From positions 1 through 43,969 of the forward strand of contig VFZH01000014.1 of the NCBI GenBank assembly GCA_016871255.1: a stretch of 43,969 nt of DNA. Reading direction: 5' to 3'. How positions within the stretch are numbered: the stretch's first letter is position 1; the number at the start of each line of letters is the position of its first letter. The notes below the pieces were generated by a model that was not told the origin of the DNA, made no database searches, and saw nothing but the letters and a program-made list of their open reading frames with translations. Positions 22,049 through 30,870 of this stretch are shown here, piece by piece. Origin of the DNA: Acidimicrobiia bacterium (GTDB lineage Bacteria > Acidobacteriota > Vicinamibacteria > Vicinamibacterales > UBA2999). The position numbers and the translations under genes were made by a program.

Positions 22049-24331
22049 ATGAGATCTGCTCGCGTTCCGGCACGCGTCTTCGGCCTGCTGCTCCTGGCGG
22101 CGGCACTGGCGGCCTGCGGCGCCTCGCCCGACGAGGAAAAGCAGGCGTTTCTCGAGAGCGGGAACGCCTACGCCGCTGAAGGGAAGTGGGCGGAAGCGGT
22201 CATCGCCTACCGCAACGCCCTCAGGATCGACAACACGTTCGGCGAGGCTCACGCCCGGCTGGCCGCCGCCTACCTGGAGGTCGATCCCCCCGACCTCGTC
22301 GCGGCGGCTCGCGAGCGCCTGCGCGCGGCGGAGCTGCTGCCGGACAGCCTCGAGGCGCAGGTGAAGGCCGCCGAGATCATGCTGCTCGCCGGGCGCTTCA
22401 CCGACGCGTTCACGTACGCCAACAAGGCGCTCCAGCTCGATCCGAAGAACGTCGACGCTCTGCTGATCAAAGGGGGCGCGGCCGCGCAGTTCAAGGATCT
22501 CGACGGCGCCGTGACCTACGTCCAGCAGGCGATCCGGCTCGCCCCGGACGACGCTCGGCCTCAAGCCAGCCTCGGGGCGATTCAGCTGGGACGCGAGTCC
22601 GGGGAAGAAGCCGAGGAGGCGTTCAAGCAGGCGCTGGCGCTCGATCCCAATTCCAGGGTGGCGAACATGTCGCTCGCCGGCTTCTACTGGCTGACCGGGC
22701 GGATGGCGGAGGCGGAGCCGCTCCTCGAGCGGCTCGTCGAGCTCGATCCGGACGATCTGGCGGCGCAGGAAGCGCTGGCCACCTTCTATCGGGCCACGGG
22801 TCGCCCTGCCCAGGCCGCCGAAGCCCTTCGCGCGATTGCCGCCCGAAGGGGCGACGCCGCGTCGGGCCTGGCGCTCGCCGACCACTTCCTCAGCGAGGGG
22901 CTGTGGGACGAGGCCGAAGCCCTCCTGGAAGAGCTCGCCGTCAAGGAAGGGGCGGCCAGCGGCGCGAACCTGCGGCTGGCGGCGCTCGACTTCAGCCGGA
23001 ACGAGCGCGAGGAGGCGCACCGGAAGGTGGACGGCGTGCTGGCGGCGGAGCCGGAGCACGTTGACGCGCTCCTGATGAAGGCCAGGTTCCTGCTCGCGGA
23101 AGTGAAGCTGGACGCCGCGCTCGAGCCGGCGCGCGCGGCGGTGAAGGCCAGTCCGAACTCTGCGGAACCACACTACGTGCTCGGCGCGGTCCAGGCGCGA
23201 CGAGGCGACGTCGGCCCTGCCATCGCCTCGTTCTCGACGGTGCTGTCGCTGAACCCGCTGGCGAAGGGCGCGGAGCTGCAGCTCGTGGAGCTGCGGTTGC
23301 GCGAGGGATCTCCCGATGCGGTCCGCATGGCGCGCGAGGGCGTCCAGCGCGACCCGGACGATCCGCTGGCCAGGACGATGTTGGCGCGTGTGCTGATGCT
23401 CCGGGGCGATCTCGCCGAGGCCGAGCTGCTGCTCAGGAGCCTGCTCGCCGAACACGACGGGATCAGCGTCCTGCACACGCAGCTGGGGGTGCTGCGGCTC
23501 CTCCAGAAGAACACGACCGCGGCGCGGCAGGCGTTCGACCGCGCCCTGGCCATCGAACCGGGCTCGTTCGAGGCGCTGCGCGGGCGGCTGGAGGTGGAGC
23601 TCGCTGAGGGCAACGCTTCCGCTGCGCAGGGGCTGGCGGAGGCGCACCTCCGCACGTTCGGCGATCGGCCTGATCTGCTGCTGCTGGCCGCGCGCGCGTA
23701 TGCGGCCGGCGGCGACGTGGCGCAGGAGGAAGACGCGCTCCGCCGCGTGCTCGACCTGGACGCCTCGAGCGAGCAGGCGTTTCTCTCGCTCGCGCGGCTG
23801 TACGCCGGGCAGCGGCGGCTGGATCACGCGCGGACCGAGTTCGAAGCGCTGGCCCGACGCGATCCGTCCTCCGTGATCGCGCCCACGATGGTGGCGGTCA
23901 TCCTCGAGGCGCAGCGGAAGCCGGACGAAGCGCGGAAGATCTACGAGGAAGTGCTGGCGGCCACGCCGACGGCAGGCATCGCGGCGAACAACCTGGCGAT
24001 GCTGTACGTCAACGACGACGGCAACCTCGACACGGCGCTCCAGCTCGCGCAGACGGCGAAGCTGCAGCTGCCGGACTCACCCTACGTCAACGACACGCTC
24101 GGCTGGATCTACTACAAGAAGGATCTCGTGCCGCTCGCGATCCCGGCGTTCGAGGCGGCCGTGCAGGCCGAGCCCGCGAATCCCGAGTTCCTCCACCACC
24201 TCGGCCTCGCCCACGCGCGGGCGGGCAACAGGGAGCGGGCGGTCAGCGCGCTGACCGAGTCGCTGAAGGTGGCCCCGGACTACCACCAGGCCGCCGACGT
24301 GCGCCGCGCCCTGGCCGACGTGATGCGATAG
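22049..24331 (+). CDS. prsT: PrsT-like TPR lipoprotein of PEP-CTERM systems
   Basis: A 760-residue lipoprotein starting at ATG 22049; no strong ribosome-binding site is seen. The signal FGLLLLAAALAAC places the lipid-bearing cysteine at residue 23. The rest is a chain of tetratricopeptide repeats, for example FLESGNAYAAEGKWAEAVIA, ANKALQLDPKNVDALLIKGG, LGAIQLGRESGEEAEEAFKQ, FDRALAIEPGSFEALRGRL and NDTLGWIYYKKDLVPLAIPA. Length, lipobox and repeat content match the PEP-CTERM system TPR lipoprotein PrsT, and the adjacent PEP-CTERM gene strengthens this; the family is thought to help in exopolysaccharide export. Without the exosortase locus the symbol is tentative. The stop lies 10 bases from the converging aldolase stop at 24342. 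Confidence 0.78.
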   Translation: MRSARVPARVFGLLLLAAALAACGASPDEEKQAFLESGNAYAAEGKWAEAVIAYRNALRIDNTFGEAHARLAAAYLEVDPPDLVAAARERLRAAELLPDSLEAQVKAAEIMLLAGRFTDAFTYANKALQLDPKNVDALLIKGGAAAQFKDLDGAVTYVQQAIRLAPDDARPQASLGAIQLGRESGEEAEEAFKQALALDPNSRVANMSLAGFYWLTGRMAEAEPLLERLVELDPDDLAAQEALATFYRATGRPAQAAEALRAIAARRGDAASGLALADHFLSEGLWDEAEALLEELAVKEGAASGANLRLAALDFSRNEREEAHRKVDGVLAAEPEHVDALLMKARFLLAEVKLDAALEPARAAVKASPNSAEPHYVLGAVQARRGDVGPAIASFSTVLSLNPLAKGAELQLVELRLREGSPDAVRMAREGVQRDPDDPLARTMLARVLMLRGDLAEAELLLRSLLAEHDGISVLHTQLGVLRLLQKNTTAARQAFDRALAIEPGSFEALRGRLEVELAEGNASAAQGLAEAHLRTFGDRPDLLLLAARAYAAGGDVAQEEDALRRVLDLDASSEQAFLSLARLYAGQRRLDHARTEFEALARRDPSSVIAPTMVAVILEAQRKPDEARKIYEEVLAATPTAGIAANNLAMLYVNDDGNLDTALQLAQTAKLQLPDSPYVNDTLGWIYYKKDLVPLAIPAFEAAVQAEPANPEFLHHLGLAHARAGNRERAVSALTESLKVAPDYHQAADVRRALADVMR

Positions 24332-24341
24332 CTTAGGGCCC

Positions 24342-25256
24342 TTAGAACACCTGCAGGTTCACCTGCGTCACGATGGTGAATCCCTGTGCGAGCCGCTTGT
24401 CGGCTTCCTCCTTCAGCGCTGATGGTGGCCCGGCGACCGGGTAGCCGCAGGCGAGGCCGTGGCGGCGGCAGGCGGCCAGCATCGCCTGCACGGCCTCCTC
24501 CGTTTCCGGCGCGATGACCGGCAGCTTCGAGGGCCTGCCGATCGCGCGCCCGTAGTCACCCGGACCGAAGAACAGCGCGGCCACGCCCGGCACCTTCGCA
24601 ATCGCATCGAGGTTGCGGATCGCCTCGGGTGACTCCACCATCATGATGACCACCAGCTCGCCCCGCGGCATGAGGGGCCACACGTCGGCCGCCTCCTCGT
24701 AGCGGCTCGCGGACACGCCCCAGTACCGTGCGGGCCGGCTCTCGCCCGGCAGGCGCATCGGCCCGCCGATCTGGGGCCGCACGGCTTCCACGGCCCGTGC
24801 CGCCTGTTCGGCGGTGTCGACGTGGCCGAACATCACGCCGAAGACGCCAAGGTCGAGGAGCGCCGCCACGATGGCCTCGGGGGCGTCGTTGTCGTCGCGC
24901 GGTATGCGGACGATGGGGGTGACGGGCGGACGCCCGTTCAGGACGGCCGGATCGCGCAGCACACCGAGCGAGGCGGCGAACTGCGTCATGTCGGTCGCGC
25001 CGCCCTCCACGTCGAAGACGGCGAAGTCCAGGTCGCGCACGGCGAGTGCGCGCGCGGCGTCGGTCGATCGGGGCGCCTGGCGGTTGACGGTGCCCATGGC
25101 CGCGCGCCCCTGCTCGAGCGCGCCGATCAGTCGATTGAGCCTGGTGCTCGCCGGCGCCTGGGCGCCGGTCGTGGCCGTCAGGACCACCACAATGGCGGTG
25201 GCGCAGGCGATTGGCAGGAAGGGCGCGGGAGAGCGGAGGTATGATGTGCAGCGCAT
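24342..25256 (-). CDS. Exported HpcH/HpaI-like aldolase, catalytic histidine replaced
   Basis: A 304-residue protein. ATG 25256 is preferred (GAGG nine bases upstream); ATG 25271 is in frame. Signal peptide about 8-33 (PFLPIACATAIVVVLTATTGAQ). Barrel motifs: AVFDVEGG (E84) where the intact paralogue has FLDMEHG, IVRIP (R117), MMVES with metal-ligand E208, and GPGDYGRAIG with metal-ligand D234. The histidine after the first glutamate is glycine here, so activity may be changed or lost, while the metal site and arginine remain. Overall length and the ARYWG and ADVWP segments are shared with 1569-2429. It is divergent from a two-domain VOC gene, the reverse arrangement of the co-directional VOC-aldolase operon at 1569-4088. 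Confidence 0.85.
   Translation of the reverse strand: MRCTSYLRSPAPFLPIACATAIVVVLTATTGAQAPASTRLNRLIGALEQGRAAMGTVNRQAPRSTDAARALAVRDLDFAVFDVEGGATDMTQFAASLGVLRDPAVLNGRPPVTPIVRIPRDDNDAPEAIVAALLDLGVFGVMFGHVDTAEQAARAVEAVRPQIGGPMRLPGESRPARYWGVSASRYEEAADVWPLMPRGELVVIMMVESPEAIRNLDAIAKVPGVAALFFGPGDYGRAIGRPSKLPVIAPETEEAVQAMLAACRRHGLACGYPVAGPPSALKEEADKRLAQGFTIVTQVNLQVF
25240..25245 (+). promoter_or_regulatory. -10 box (TATGAT) for the VOC gene, inside the aldolase signal-peptide codons
   Basis: TATGAT would start transcription near 25252 and leave an 18-base leader with GGGGG before ATG 25270. It lies within the coding region of the divergent aldolase, so the two transcripts overlap. No good -35 box at 17 bases. 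Confidence 0.45.
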
Positions 25257-25269
25257 CAGGGGGTACCTC

Positions 25270-26238
25270 ATGAAGCGCGTGACGTTCGTCGCTGTCGTCC
25301 TCGTTCTGGCGGGCCTGCCGTTCTCGGCGCAGCAGCCGGCACGACCTGCGGTCGATCGCCTGATCGACGGCTTCCTCGTGCACGTTGGCATCATCGTGCC
25401 CGATGTCCGCGGCGCGGCCGCGCGCTATGCCGACGTCCTGGGCGTTCCGGCGCCTTCAATCGAACGGACGGGCGAGGCTGACTCCCAGCCGCCTGCATCG
25501 TCAGTGCGCCGGTTCCCAATCGAGCGGGCTGTCCTCCCGCTGAACGGCGCTGCGATTGAACTCGTGCAGCCGGCGGGCGGTTCCGGCCCGTCGCGGCAGT
25601 GGCTCGATCGGCACGGCGCCGGGCCGCATCATATCGCGTTCGGCGCGGCCAGCCCGGCGATCGGCGACCGACTGCACGCGAGAAGTGTCCCCATGTGGCC
25701 GAGTGCCGGCGACGCCGTCACGGCCGACTTCCAGGCAGACCTGGGATTTTCCATCGAACTGAATGCGGCCGGGACGTTGCCAGCGCCCCCTCCGGGCTCG
25801 TTCGCAGCGAACGCCGTCGTGCACGTCTCGGCGATGGTGCCGGATGTCGAGGAGGCGGGGCGGCTGCTCGGCCGCATTCTCGAAGCCGACGTGCCGGCGA
25901 CCACGACGGTCAAGATGGGATCGCTGGTGTACCCGGAGTCCTACCGTGGCGACCGCGCCGCGGCACCGAAGCACGTGACCTTCCGCCTGCCGAACCTGCT
26001 GCTGGAACTCACCGAGCCGCAGGGCGGCGCGAGCCCGTGGCGGGATCACCTGGACCGGCATGGCCCGTCGATCCATCACCTGGCGTTCCAGGTGCCTGAC
26101 ATGGGCGCGGCGATCCGCTACCTGGAAGGGAAAGGCGGACGTCTGGTGCTGGGCGGGCCGACGGTGAGCTACGCGTACGTCGATCTCAGGCCCGCCGGGC
26201 TGGAGCTGACCTTCGAGCTGAACGGCCCGCGACCCTAG
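25270..26238 (+). CDS. Exported two-domain VOC family protein
   Basis: A 322-residue protein with ATG at 25270 and a G-rich ribosome-binding site eight bases upstream. Signal peptide 1-21 (VTFVAVVLVLAGLPFSAQ). Domain 1 (about 34-165): FLVHVGIIVPDV, AAIELVQPAGGSGPSRQWLD, GPHHIAFGA and FSIELN with a metal-type glutamate. Domain 2 (about 180-320): VVHVSAMVPDVEEAGRLLG, LLLELTEPQGGASPWRDHLD, SIHHLAFQVPD and LELTFELN. Unlike the VOC protein at 3072, both domains keep His and Glu at the metal positions, so both could be catalytic. The QPxGG-SPWR motif is shared with the operon at 2480-4088, showing common ancestry. Its divergent partner is the aldolase at 24342. Reaction unknown. Confidence 0.85.
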   Translation: MKRVTFVAVVLVLAGLPFSAQQPARPAVDRLIDGFLVHVGIIVPDVRGAAARYADVLGVPAPSIERTGEADSQPPASSVRRFPIERAVLPLNGAAIELVQPAGGSGPSRQWLDRHGAGPHHIAFGAASPAIGDRLHARSVPMWPSAGDAVTADFQADLGFSIELNAAGTLPAPPPGSFAANAVVHVSAMVPDVEEAGRLLGRILEADVPATTTVKMGSLVYPESYRGDRAAAPKHVTFRLPNLLLELTEPQGGASPWRDHLDRHGPSIHHLAFQVPDMGAAIRYLEGKGGRLVLGGPTVSYAYVDLRPAGLELTFELNGPRP

Positions 26239-26256
26239 AGAACTGATCACGTCACC

Positions 26257-26362
26257 AGAGGTGGCGACCCGTCTGGAGCGGGTCCTGTCGCCGGGTTTCC
26301 CCACCCCGTGTTCGGCGCCACACACGCCCCGACGGGCACGGCGCCTGCGGCGCGGGGTGGGG
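26257..26362. repeat. Intergenic inverted repeats, one shared with position 805
   Basis: Two structures are seen. GACCCG (26266-26271) pairs with CGGGTC (26279-26284) and the following CGGGTCCTGTCGCCGG (26279-26294) is identical to 805-820. CCCCACCCCG (26299-26308) pairs with CGGGGTGGGG (26353-26362) around a 44-base GC-rich loop that holds further self-complementary GGCGCC. Together they could terminate transcripts of the converging genes ending at 26238 and 26477. Confidence 0.5.
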
Positions 26363-26476
26363 AGGCCCCTCCCGGCGCCACCCGCGTGAGGACACGCCGC
26401 CCGGTAGGCCGCGGGGATCGACACGGGGAAAGGCGCCCGCAGGAACACGCTCGATGTCCGACGGTGCTTCAACTTC

Positions 26477-28723
26477 CTAGCGGCGCAGGAGGCGGGTCAG
26501 CTTCACGGCGAACGAGCGGTTGTCCAGCTGCGGGAAGCCGGCGGGCGTCGTGTCCCGGTTGTCCGTGTACACGACGAACAGATCGCTGCCGGGGATGTAC
26601 TCCCACCGGAACCGCAGGTTGGAGCTGAGCGACCGCGTGTTCGAGTTGTACTGCACCAGGCTGGCGAAGGAGAGCCGCGGCGAGGCGGTGAACGACACGC
26701 GGCCGCCGAGCAGGCGCGACGTGAAGGCGGTGTGGGTGAGGCGGACCCGGTCGATCGTGACGCGCGGCTCCACACCCAGTTTCGGCCCGAAGTCCACGCG
26801 GCTCGTCATCGCGAACGACGTCTTGGTCCCGTCGTAGAAACTGCCGTGGTCCAGGCTGAACCGGCCGGACACCCGCCGCTGCGGGCCGAGGTAGTAGAGC
26901 ACGTGCGCGTTGTGGAACCGGTATTCGCCCGGTGCGATCTGCACATCCGGACCCACGCTCAGGGGCCTGGCCAGGAACTCGTAGCTGCCCCGGTAGTCGG
27001 CGTTCAGCTGATCGCCGCTGCTCAGGTCCATCCGGAAGCCGAGGGTCTCTTCCCGGCTCTGCAGGCGTCCGTTGCGATCGGCCAGGTAGTCGACGCTCGC
27101 TTCCCACGCCATCTTCCGGATGGCCGGCAGCGAGTGCGGCCTCGGGCTGAATCGCGCGTAGCCGTACGTGCGCTTGAACGCGGCGCGCCGGAGCAGCCCG
27201 ATGTCGGGCCGGAAGCCTTCGCCGACGCTCAGGTGCTCGACGTTGACGCCGTATCGGTCGGCGGCGTAGTCCAGCTTGGCCAGGTAGCTCCGGTCGTCTC
27301 TCGTGATGCCTGGCGTCCGGCTCGCAGCGTAATAGCTGGTGACGGTCAGCGCCTCGCCGAAGCGCAGGCTCGTATCGACGCCGAACGTCCGATTCGAACC
27401 GGTCCCGGCGAGCCCTGAACTGCGCGAGGTCGTCATCATCCCGATGCTGCTGCGTTCCAGGATGTCGCGGCGGACGCGCACGACGGTGAAGTTCGTGGCG
27501 GGCTCGCCGACCCCTTCCGCGTCGCCGGTCTGGATGTTCAACGCGCCGATCGCGTAGAGGCCCGCGCGCCCGGCGACGCGTCCACCGGCGCGAATCGGCA
27601 CGACCTGGCCGCCGCTCAACCCGATGCGGCGGCTGAAGAAGAGCGACGGAATGAGCGACGAGGCGTTGCCGTTCTCCAGGATCGGGCCGAGCCCGCTCTG
27701 GCCCGGGATGCCCTGTTGCGCGCCGCCGAAGCCGAAGATGCCCTGCCCCTCGAGGAAGAAGTCGCGCTTCTCGGGGAAAAAGAGCGTCGCGCGCGTCAGG
27801 TTGACCTGGTCCTCGTCCGACTCCACCTGCGCGAAATCGGTATTCACGGTCACGTCCGCGATGAGCCCCTTCGTCAACCCGTACTTCACGTCCAGCCCCA
27901 CGCCGGCGCTCGGATCGTTGGACTGCACCGGCACGGCCCGGCGGTTCGTATCGACCGACGACTTCACGTACGGCTTCAACTCGAGCGCCGACGAGGATTC
28001 CGGCGCCACGAGCCCGGCCAGCGTAGCGGAGAACGACACCGCGAACGCGCCCCGCGTGCTGAAGGACGCCGGCACGGGTGCGAAGAACGACGTCTCGTTC
28101 TTCCAGCGCACGATGCGCCGGAAGTTGATCCCCCACGACTGCGCGGCGCCGGCGGGATACCGGAGCGACTTGAAGGGGATGACCATCTCGACGGTCCATC
28201 CCCTGTGGTCCTGCTGCGACCGTGAGTCCCACACCGTGTTCCAGTCCACGTTGGCGTTGCGCTCGTCGTTGATCTGCTGATCGCGGAGGGCGCCCACAGG
28301 GTTGGTCTGGAAGTAGAAGCCGGTGCGCCGGTCGTGGAACGTGTCGAACGTCACGACGACGTTGTCGTTCTGCATCAGGTTGCCGTCGCGCCGCATCTCG
28401 TTGGCGATCACGCGTCCGGGCTCGCTGTCCCAGCAGCGGATGGCGACGTACACGTTCTCGTCGTCGAAGAACACCCAGACGTCGGTGGGCTCGGTGGGCT
28501 CGCCGCCGTCCACCGGCTCCTGCATGGTGAACCCGCCGGTGGGCGGCGCGGTCGTGTAGATCGGCTCGTCGAGACGGCCGTCGACAGCAAGCGGGGTGGA
28601 CAGCCGTACAGCCACGAGCACGCGGGCCGGGGCGGCGGCCGCAACGGTGTCCTGCGCAGCGGCGGGGGCGGGCGCGGTCAGGACCGCGCCGAGCCACCAT
28701 GCCGCGAGAAGCCGGAGACGCAA
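26477..28723 (-). CDS. CBM9/DUF5916-type outer-membrane barrel protein
   Basis: A 748-residue protein. The only start that gives a signal peptide (LLAAWWLGAVLTAPAPAAAQ) is TTG 28723; it lies 10 bases after the upstream stop and has no clear ribosome-binding site, so coupling to the upstream gene is likely. CBM9-like domain at about 40-240 (PLAVDGRLDEPIYTTAPPTG, DVWVFFDDENVYVAIRCWD, VTFDTFHDRRTGFYFQTN, GWTVEMVIPFKSLRYPAG). The DUF5916 part follows with WKNETSF, LFFPEKRDFFLEGQG and many barrel strands, ending VKLTRLLRR. It is the last gene of the haem-propeller operon, which suggests that its outer-membrane barrel serves the same substrate or electron route. Paralogue at 6708. Confidence 0.87.
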   Translation of the reverse strand: MRLRLLAAWWLGAVLTAPAPAAAQDTVAAAAPARVLVAVRLSTPLAVDGRLDEPIYTTAPPTGGFTMQEPVDGGEPTEPTDVWVFFDDENVYVAIRCWDSEPGRVIANEMRRDGNLMQNDNVVVTFDTFHDRRTGFYFQTNPVGALRDQQINDERNANVDWNTVWDSRSQQDHRGWTVEMVIPFKSLRYPAGAAQSWGINFRRIVRWKNETSFFAPVPASFSTRGAFAVSFSATLAGLVAPESSSALELKPYVKSSVDTNRRAVPVQSNDPSAGVGLDVKYGLTKGLIADVTVNTDFAQVESDEDQVNLTRATLFFPEKRDFFLEGQGIFGFGGAQQGIPGQSGLGPILENGNASSLIPSLFFSRRIGLSGGQVVPIRAGGRVAGRAGLYAIGALNIQTGDAEGVGEPATNFTVVRVRRDILERSSIGMMTTSRSSGLAGTGSNRTFGVDTSLRFGEALTVTSYYAASRTPGITRDDRSYLAKLDYAADRYGVNVEHLSVGEGFRPDIGLLRRAAFKRTYGYARFSPRPHSLPAIRKMAWEASVDYLADRNGRLQSREETLGFRMDLSSGDQLNADYRGSYEFLARPLSVGPDVQIAPGEYRFHNAHVLYYLGPQRRVSGRFSLDHGSFYDGTKTSFAMTSRVDFGPKLGVEPRVTIDRVRLTHTAFTSRLLGGRVSFTASPRLSFASLVQYNSNTRSLSSNLRFRWEYIPGSDLFVVYTDNRDTTPAGFPQLDNRSFAVKLTRLLRR

Positions 28724-28733
28724 GCGCGGAGCG

Positions 28734-30866
28734 CTACCGATCGAGCGGACTGCCGCGGAGCTGGAAGTGCACGGCTTTGCTGGTGGCGCCGCGGCCGCCT
28801 TCGTAGTGCCACGGCGTCATGCTGCTGTAGGAGGCCCAGAGGCCGCGTCCCTTCCAGCCGCCCTCGGGGTCGTCGATGCGCCCGTCCATGCCCCGCGTGT
28901 AGAAACCGAGCGGATACGGCACCCGCAGCACCACCCAGGTGCGGTTGGGCCCCAGGGCCAGCAGGGCGTCGGAGAACGTGCCGTTGGCGATCGGCGTGTT
29001 CGCGCCCAGGCCGAACGTGTCGAACTGGTCCACGAAGTTGTAGTAGTGGAAGTCCGCGCTGCCGCCGTCGGCCACGTTCCTGAAGTTCGGCCCCGGCGTC
29101 TGGTGCAGGCTCCAGCCTTCCGGGCAGTGCCGGCCGGTCGCCGTCGGGCCGTTCAGCACCGCACACTTCCTGCGGTCGAAGCTCGCAAGATGCCCGCTGT
29201 TCAACGCGGCCCACACGAGGCCGTTGCGGTCGACGTCGATGCCGCGCGTCGTGTGGCCGGGCAGCGGCGGGATGTAGGCCTCGGACAGCTTCGTCGCCGG
29301 GTCGACCCGGATAATCAGGCCGGGAGTGCCGGAGGCGGACGTCCAGATGCTTCCGTCGACCGGGTTCTCGATGATGCCGTAGCTGCCGCCGCGGATCCGC
29401 TTGTCGCGCGCCGGATCGGCCGCCTCGTCGGGCGTCCCGACCTCGTCGAAGGCGTCCAGCCGGCCGTTGCCGTTGTTGTCGAGGACGAACGGCAGCCAGC
29501 CCTGCGAGGCTTTCGCGTCCTTCGTCGCGTCCCACTGGCGCGTGTTCAGCCAGCCGATGTAGGGCGCGTCGGCGGTGCTGAACCACAGCGTGTCGTCCGC
29601 GTCGTCCGCGAAATAGAGGTGGTGCGTCATGAAGCAGGTGGGGATCGTGTCCACCTGTCCGCTCTTCGGGTCGTACACCGCCGCGTGGCGTGCGCTCTGC
29701 CTGATGGGGAAGAGCTTCGCCGACGGGTGCAGCGCGCCGTCGGTACACCAGGCCGGGTTCTCCGGCGGCCGGACCGTGGCCGTCACCCACAGCCGGCCGT
29801 GCTCGTCGAGCATCGGGTTGTGCAGGTTGGCGCGGTTGGCCCAGATGATCTCCTCGCCCCAATAGGGCGACGGCTGCGAGACCTGCTGGCCGGTCGAAAA
29901 CGGCGTGGTCGGGTCCTCGATCGGGATCGTCACCGGGCGATCGGTGACGTGGCGCACCGGGTCGAGCCGGCTGACGTCGGGGGCGTTGTGCCGATCGGCC
30001 GCGTAGACCGGGCCGTACGCGTTCAGCGTCGGCCTGCGCTTGTCGGTGGACACCAGATCGTGGATGAAGGCGTGCGGGTGCGCCCAGTCCCACTGCGTGA
30101 TGACCACGTTCCGCTCGACGCCGGAGGGACGTGGTGGCGCCGGCGGCACTTCACCGTCCGCGATGCGATCCGTCCAGTCCGCGAACGCGGCCCGCCGCTC
30201 GCCCAGGCGCCGGAAGCCGGCCGCCATGCCGGCGCCCATCTGGCCCGAGTCCACGCGGCGGTCCCAGGCTTCCAGCGACGTCTCGAACGAGCCGAGGTGC
30301 TTCGGGGGCTCGCGCGTGATCGTCGAGCCCATCTGGTGGCAGACGCTGCAGGCGCCTTTCAACTGCCCGACGTATTGCCACTGGGCCGTGAAGCTGGCGC
30401 CGATGCCGTTGCCGCCTGCCCCGGTGCCGGGAAACTCGTCGGCGCGGGGCATCTCCAGGAGCGAGAACCAGTAGCTGCCAGGGTAGATCGCGGCGGCGGC
30501 CTGCGCGGTGGGCGCGACGATCGCCTGGAGATCCTGCGTCCGACCCGGCGCCGCGGTGACGCGCGGCGAGTCCACCAGCCCGTAGCCCCGGACCCAGAGG
30601 GTGTAGGACCCCGCGGGGAGGTCGGGCACGAGGTACCGCCCGTGCTCGTCGGTGACGACGATCTTCCGGAACCCGGCGGGCAGGTCGCTCGTCTCCGCGA
30701 TGACCCAGACGCCCGCTTCCGGACCCTTCGCACTCCGGACGATGCCGCCGATGTCGTCGGCGTCCACGGTGACGGTGGCCGCCTGGCGGGCGGCCGGCGT
30801 GGCGTACCACCCCAGGACTGCGGTTCCGGCGAGACCGGCGAATGCGGCGAGCGCCCGGAGCGTCAT
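28734..30866 (-). CDS. Exported haem-c protein with carboxypeptidase-regulatory and beta-propeller domains
   Basis: A 710-residue protein with ATG 30866, four bases after the cytochrome stop; GAGGA upstream lies in that gene's end. Signal or anchor about 1-30. A carboxypeptidase-regulatory-like domain (about 38-110: IGGIVRSAKGPEAGVWVIAE, GSYTLWVRGYGLVDSPRV) is followed by a single c-haem site CSVCH at 173-177. Further on, NNGNGRLDAFDE resembles an EF-hand-type calcium loop, and blades such as GIIENPVDGSIWTSASG and RGIDVDRNGLVWAALNSGHL show a Vgb-like propeller. It ends WHYEGGRGATSKAVHFQLRG. Closely related to 31278-33440 over its full length. The family is common in Acidobacteria without a known function; haem suggests a role in oxidation. 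Confidence 0.82.
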   Translation of the reverse strand: MTLRALAAFAGLAGTAVLGWYATPAARQAATVTVDADDIGGIVRSAKGPEAGVWVIAETSDLPAGFRKIVVTDEHGRYLVPDLPAGSYTLWVRGYGLVDSPRVTAAPGRTQDLQAIVAPTAQAAAAIYPGSYWFSLLEMPRADEFPGTGAGGNGIGASFTAQWQYVGQLKGACSVCHQMGSTITREPPKHLGSFETSLEAWDRRVDSGQMGAGMAAGFRRLGERRAAFADWTDRIADGEVPPAPPRPSGVERNVVITQWDWAHPHAFIHDLVSTDKRRPTLNAYGPVYAADRHNAPDVSRLDPVRHVTDRPVTIPIEDPTTPFSTGQQVSQPSPYWGEEIIWANRANLHNPMLDEHGRLWVTATVRPPENPAWCTDGALHPSAKLFPIRQSARHAAVYDPKSGQVDTIPTCFMTHHLYFADDADDTLWFSTADAPYIGWLNTRQWDATKDAKASQGWLPFVLDNNGNGRLDAFDEVGTPDEAADPARDKRIRGGSYGIIENPVDGSIWTSASGTPGLIIRVDPATKLSEAYIPPLPGHTTRGIDVDRNGLVWAALNSGHLASFDRRKCAVLNGPTATGRHCPEGWSLHQTPGPNFRNVADGGSADFHYYNFVDQFDTFGLGANTPIANGTFSDALLALGPNRTWVVLRVPYPLGFYTRGMDGRIDDPEGGWKGRGLWASYSSMTPWHYEGGRGATSKAVHFQLRGSPLDR

Positions 30867-30870
30867 GGCT

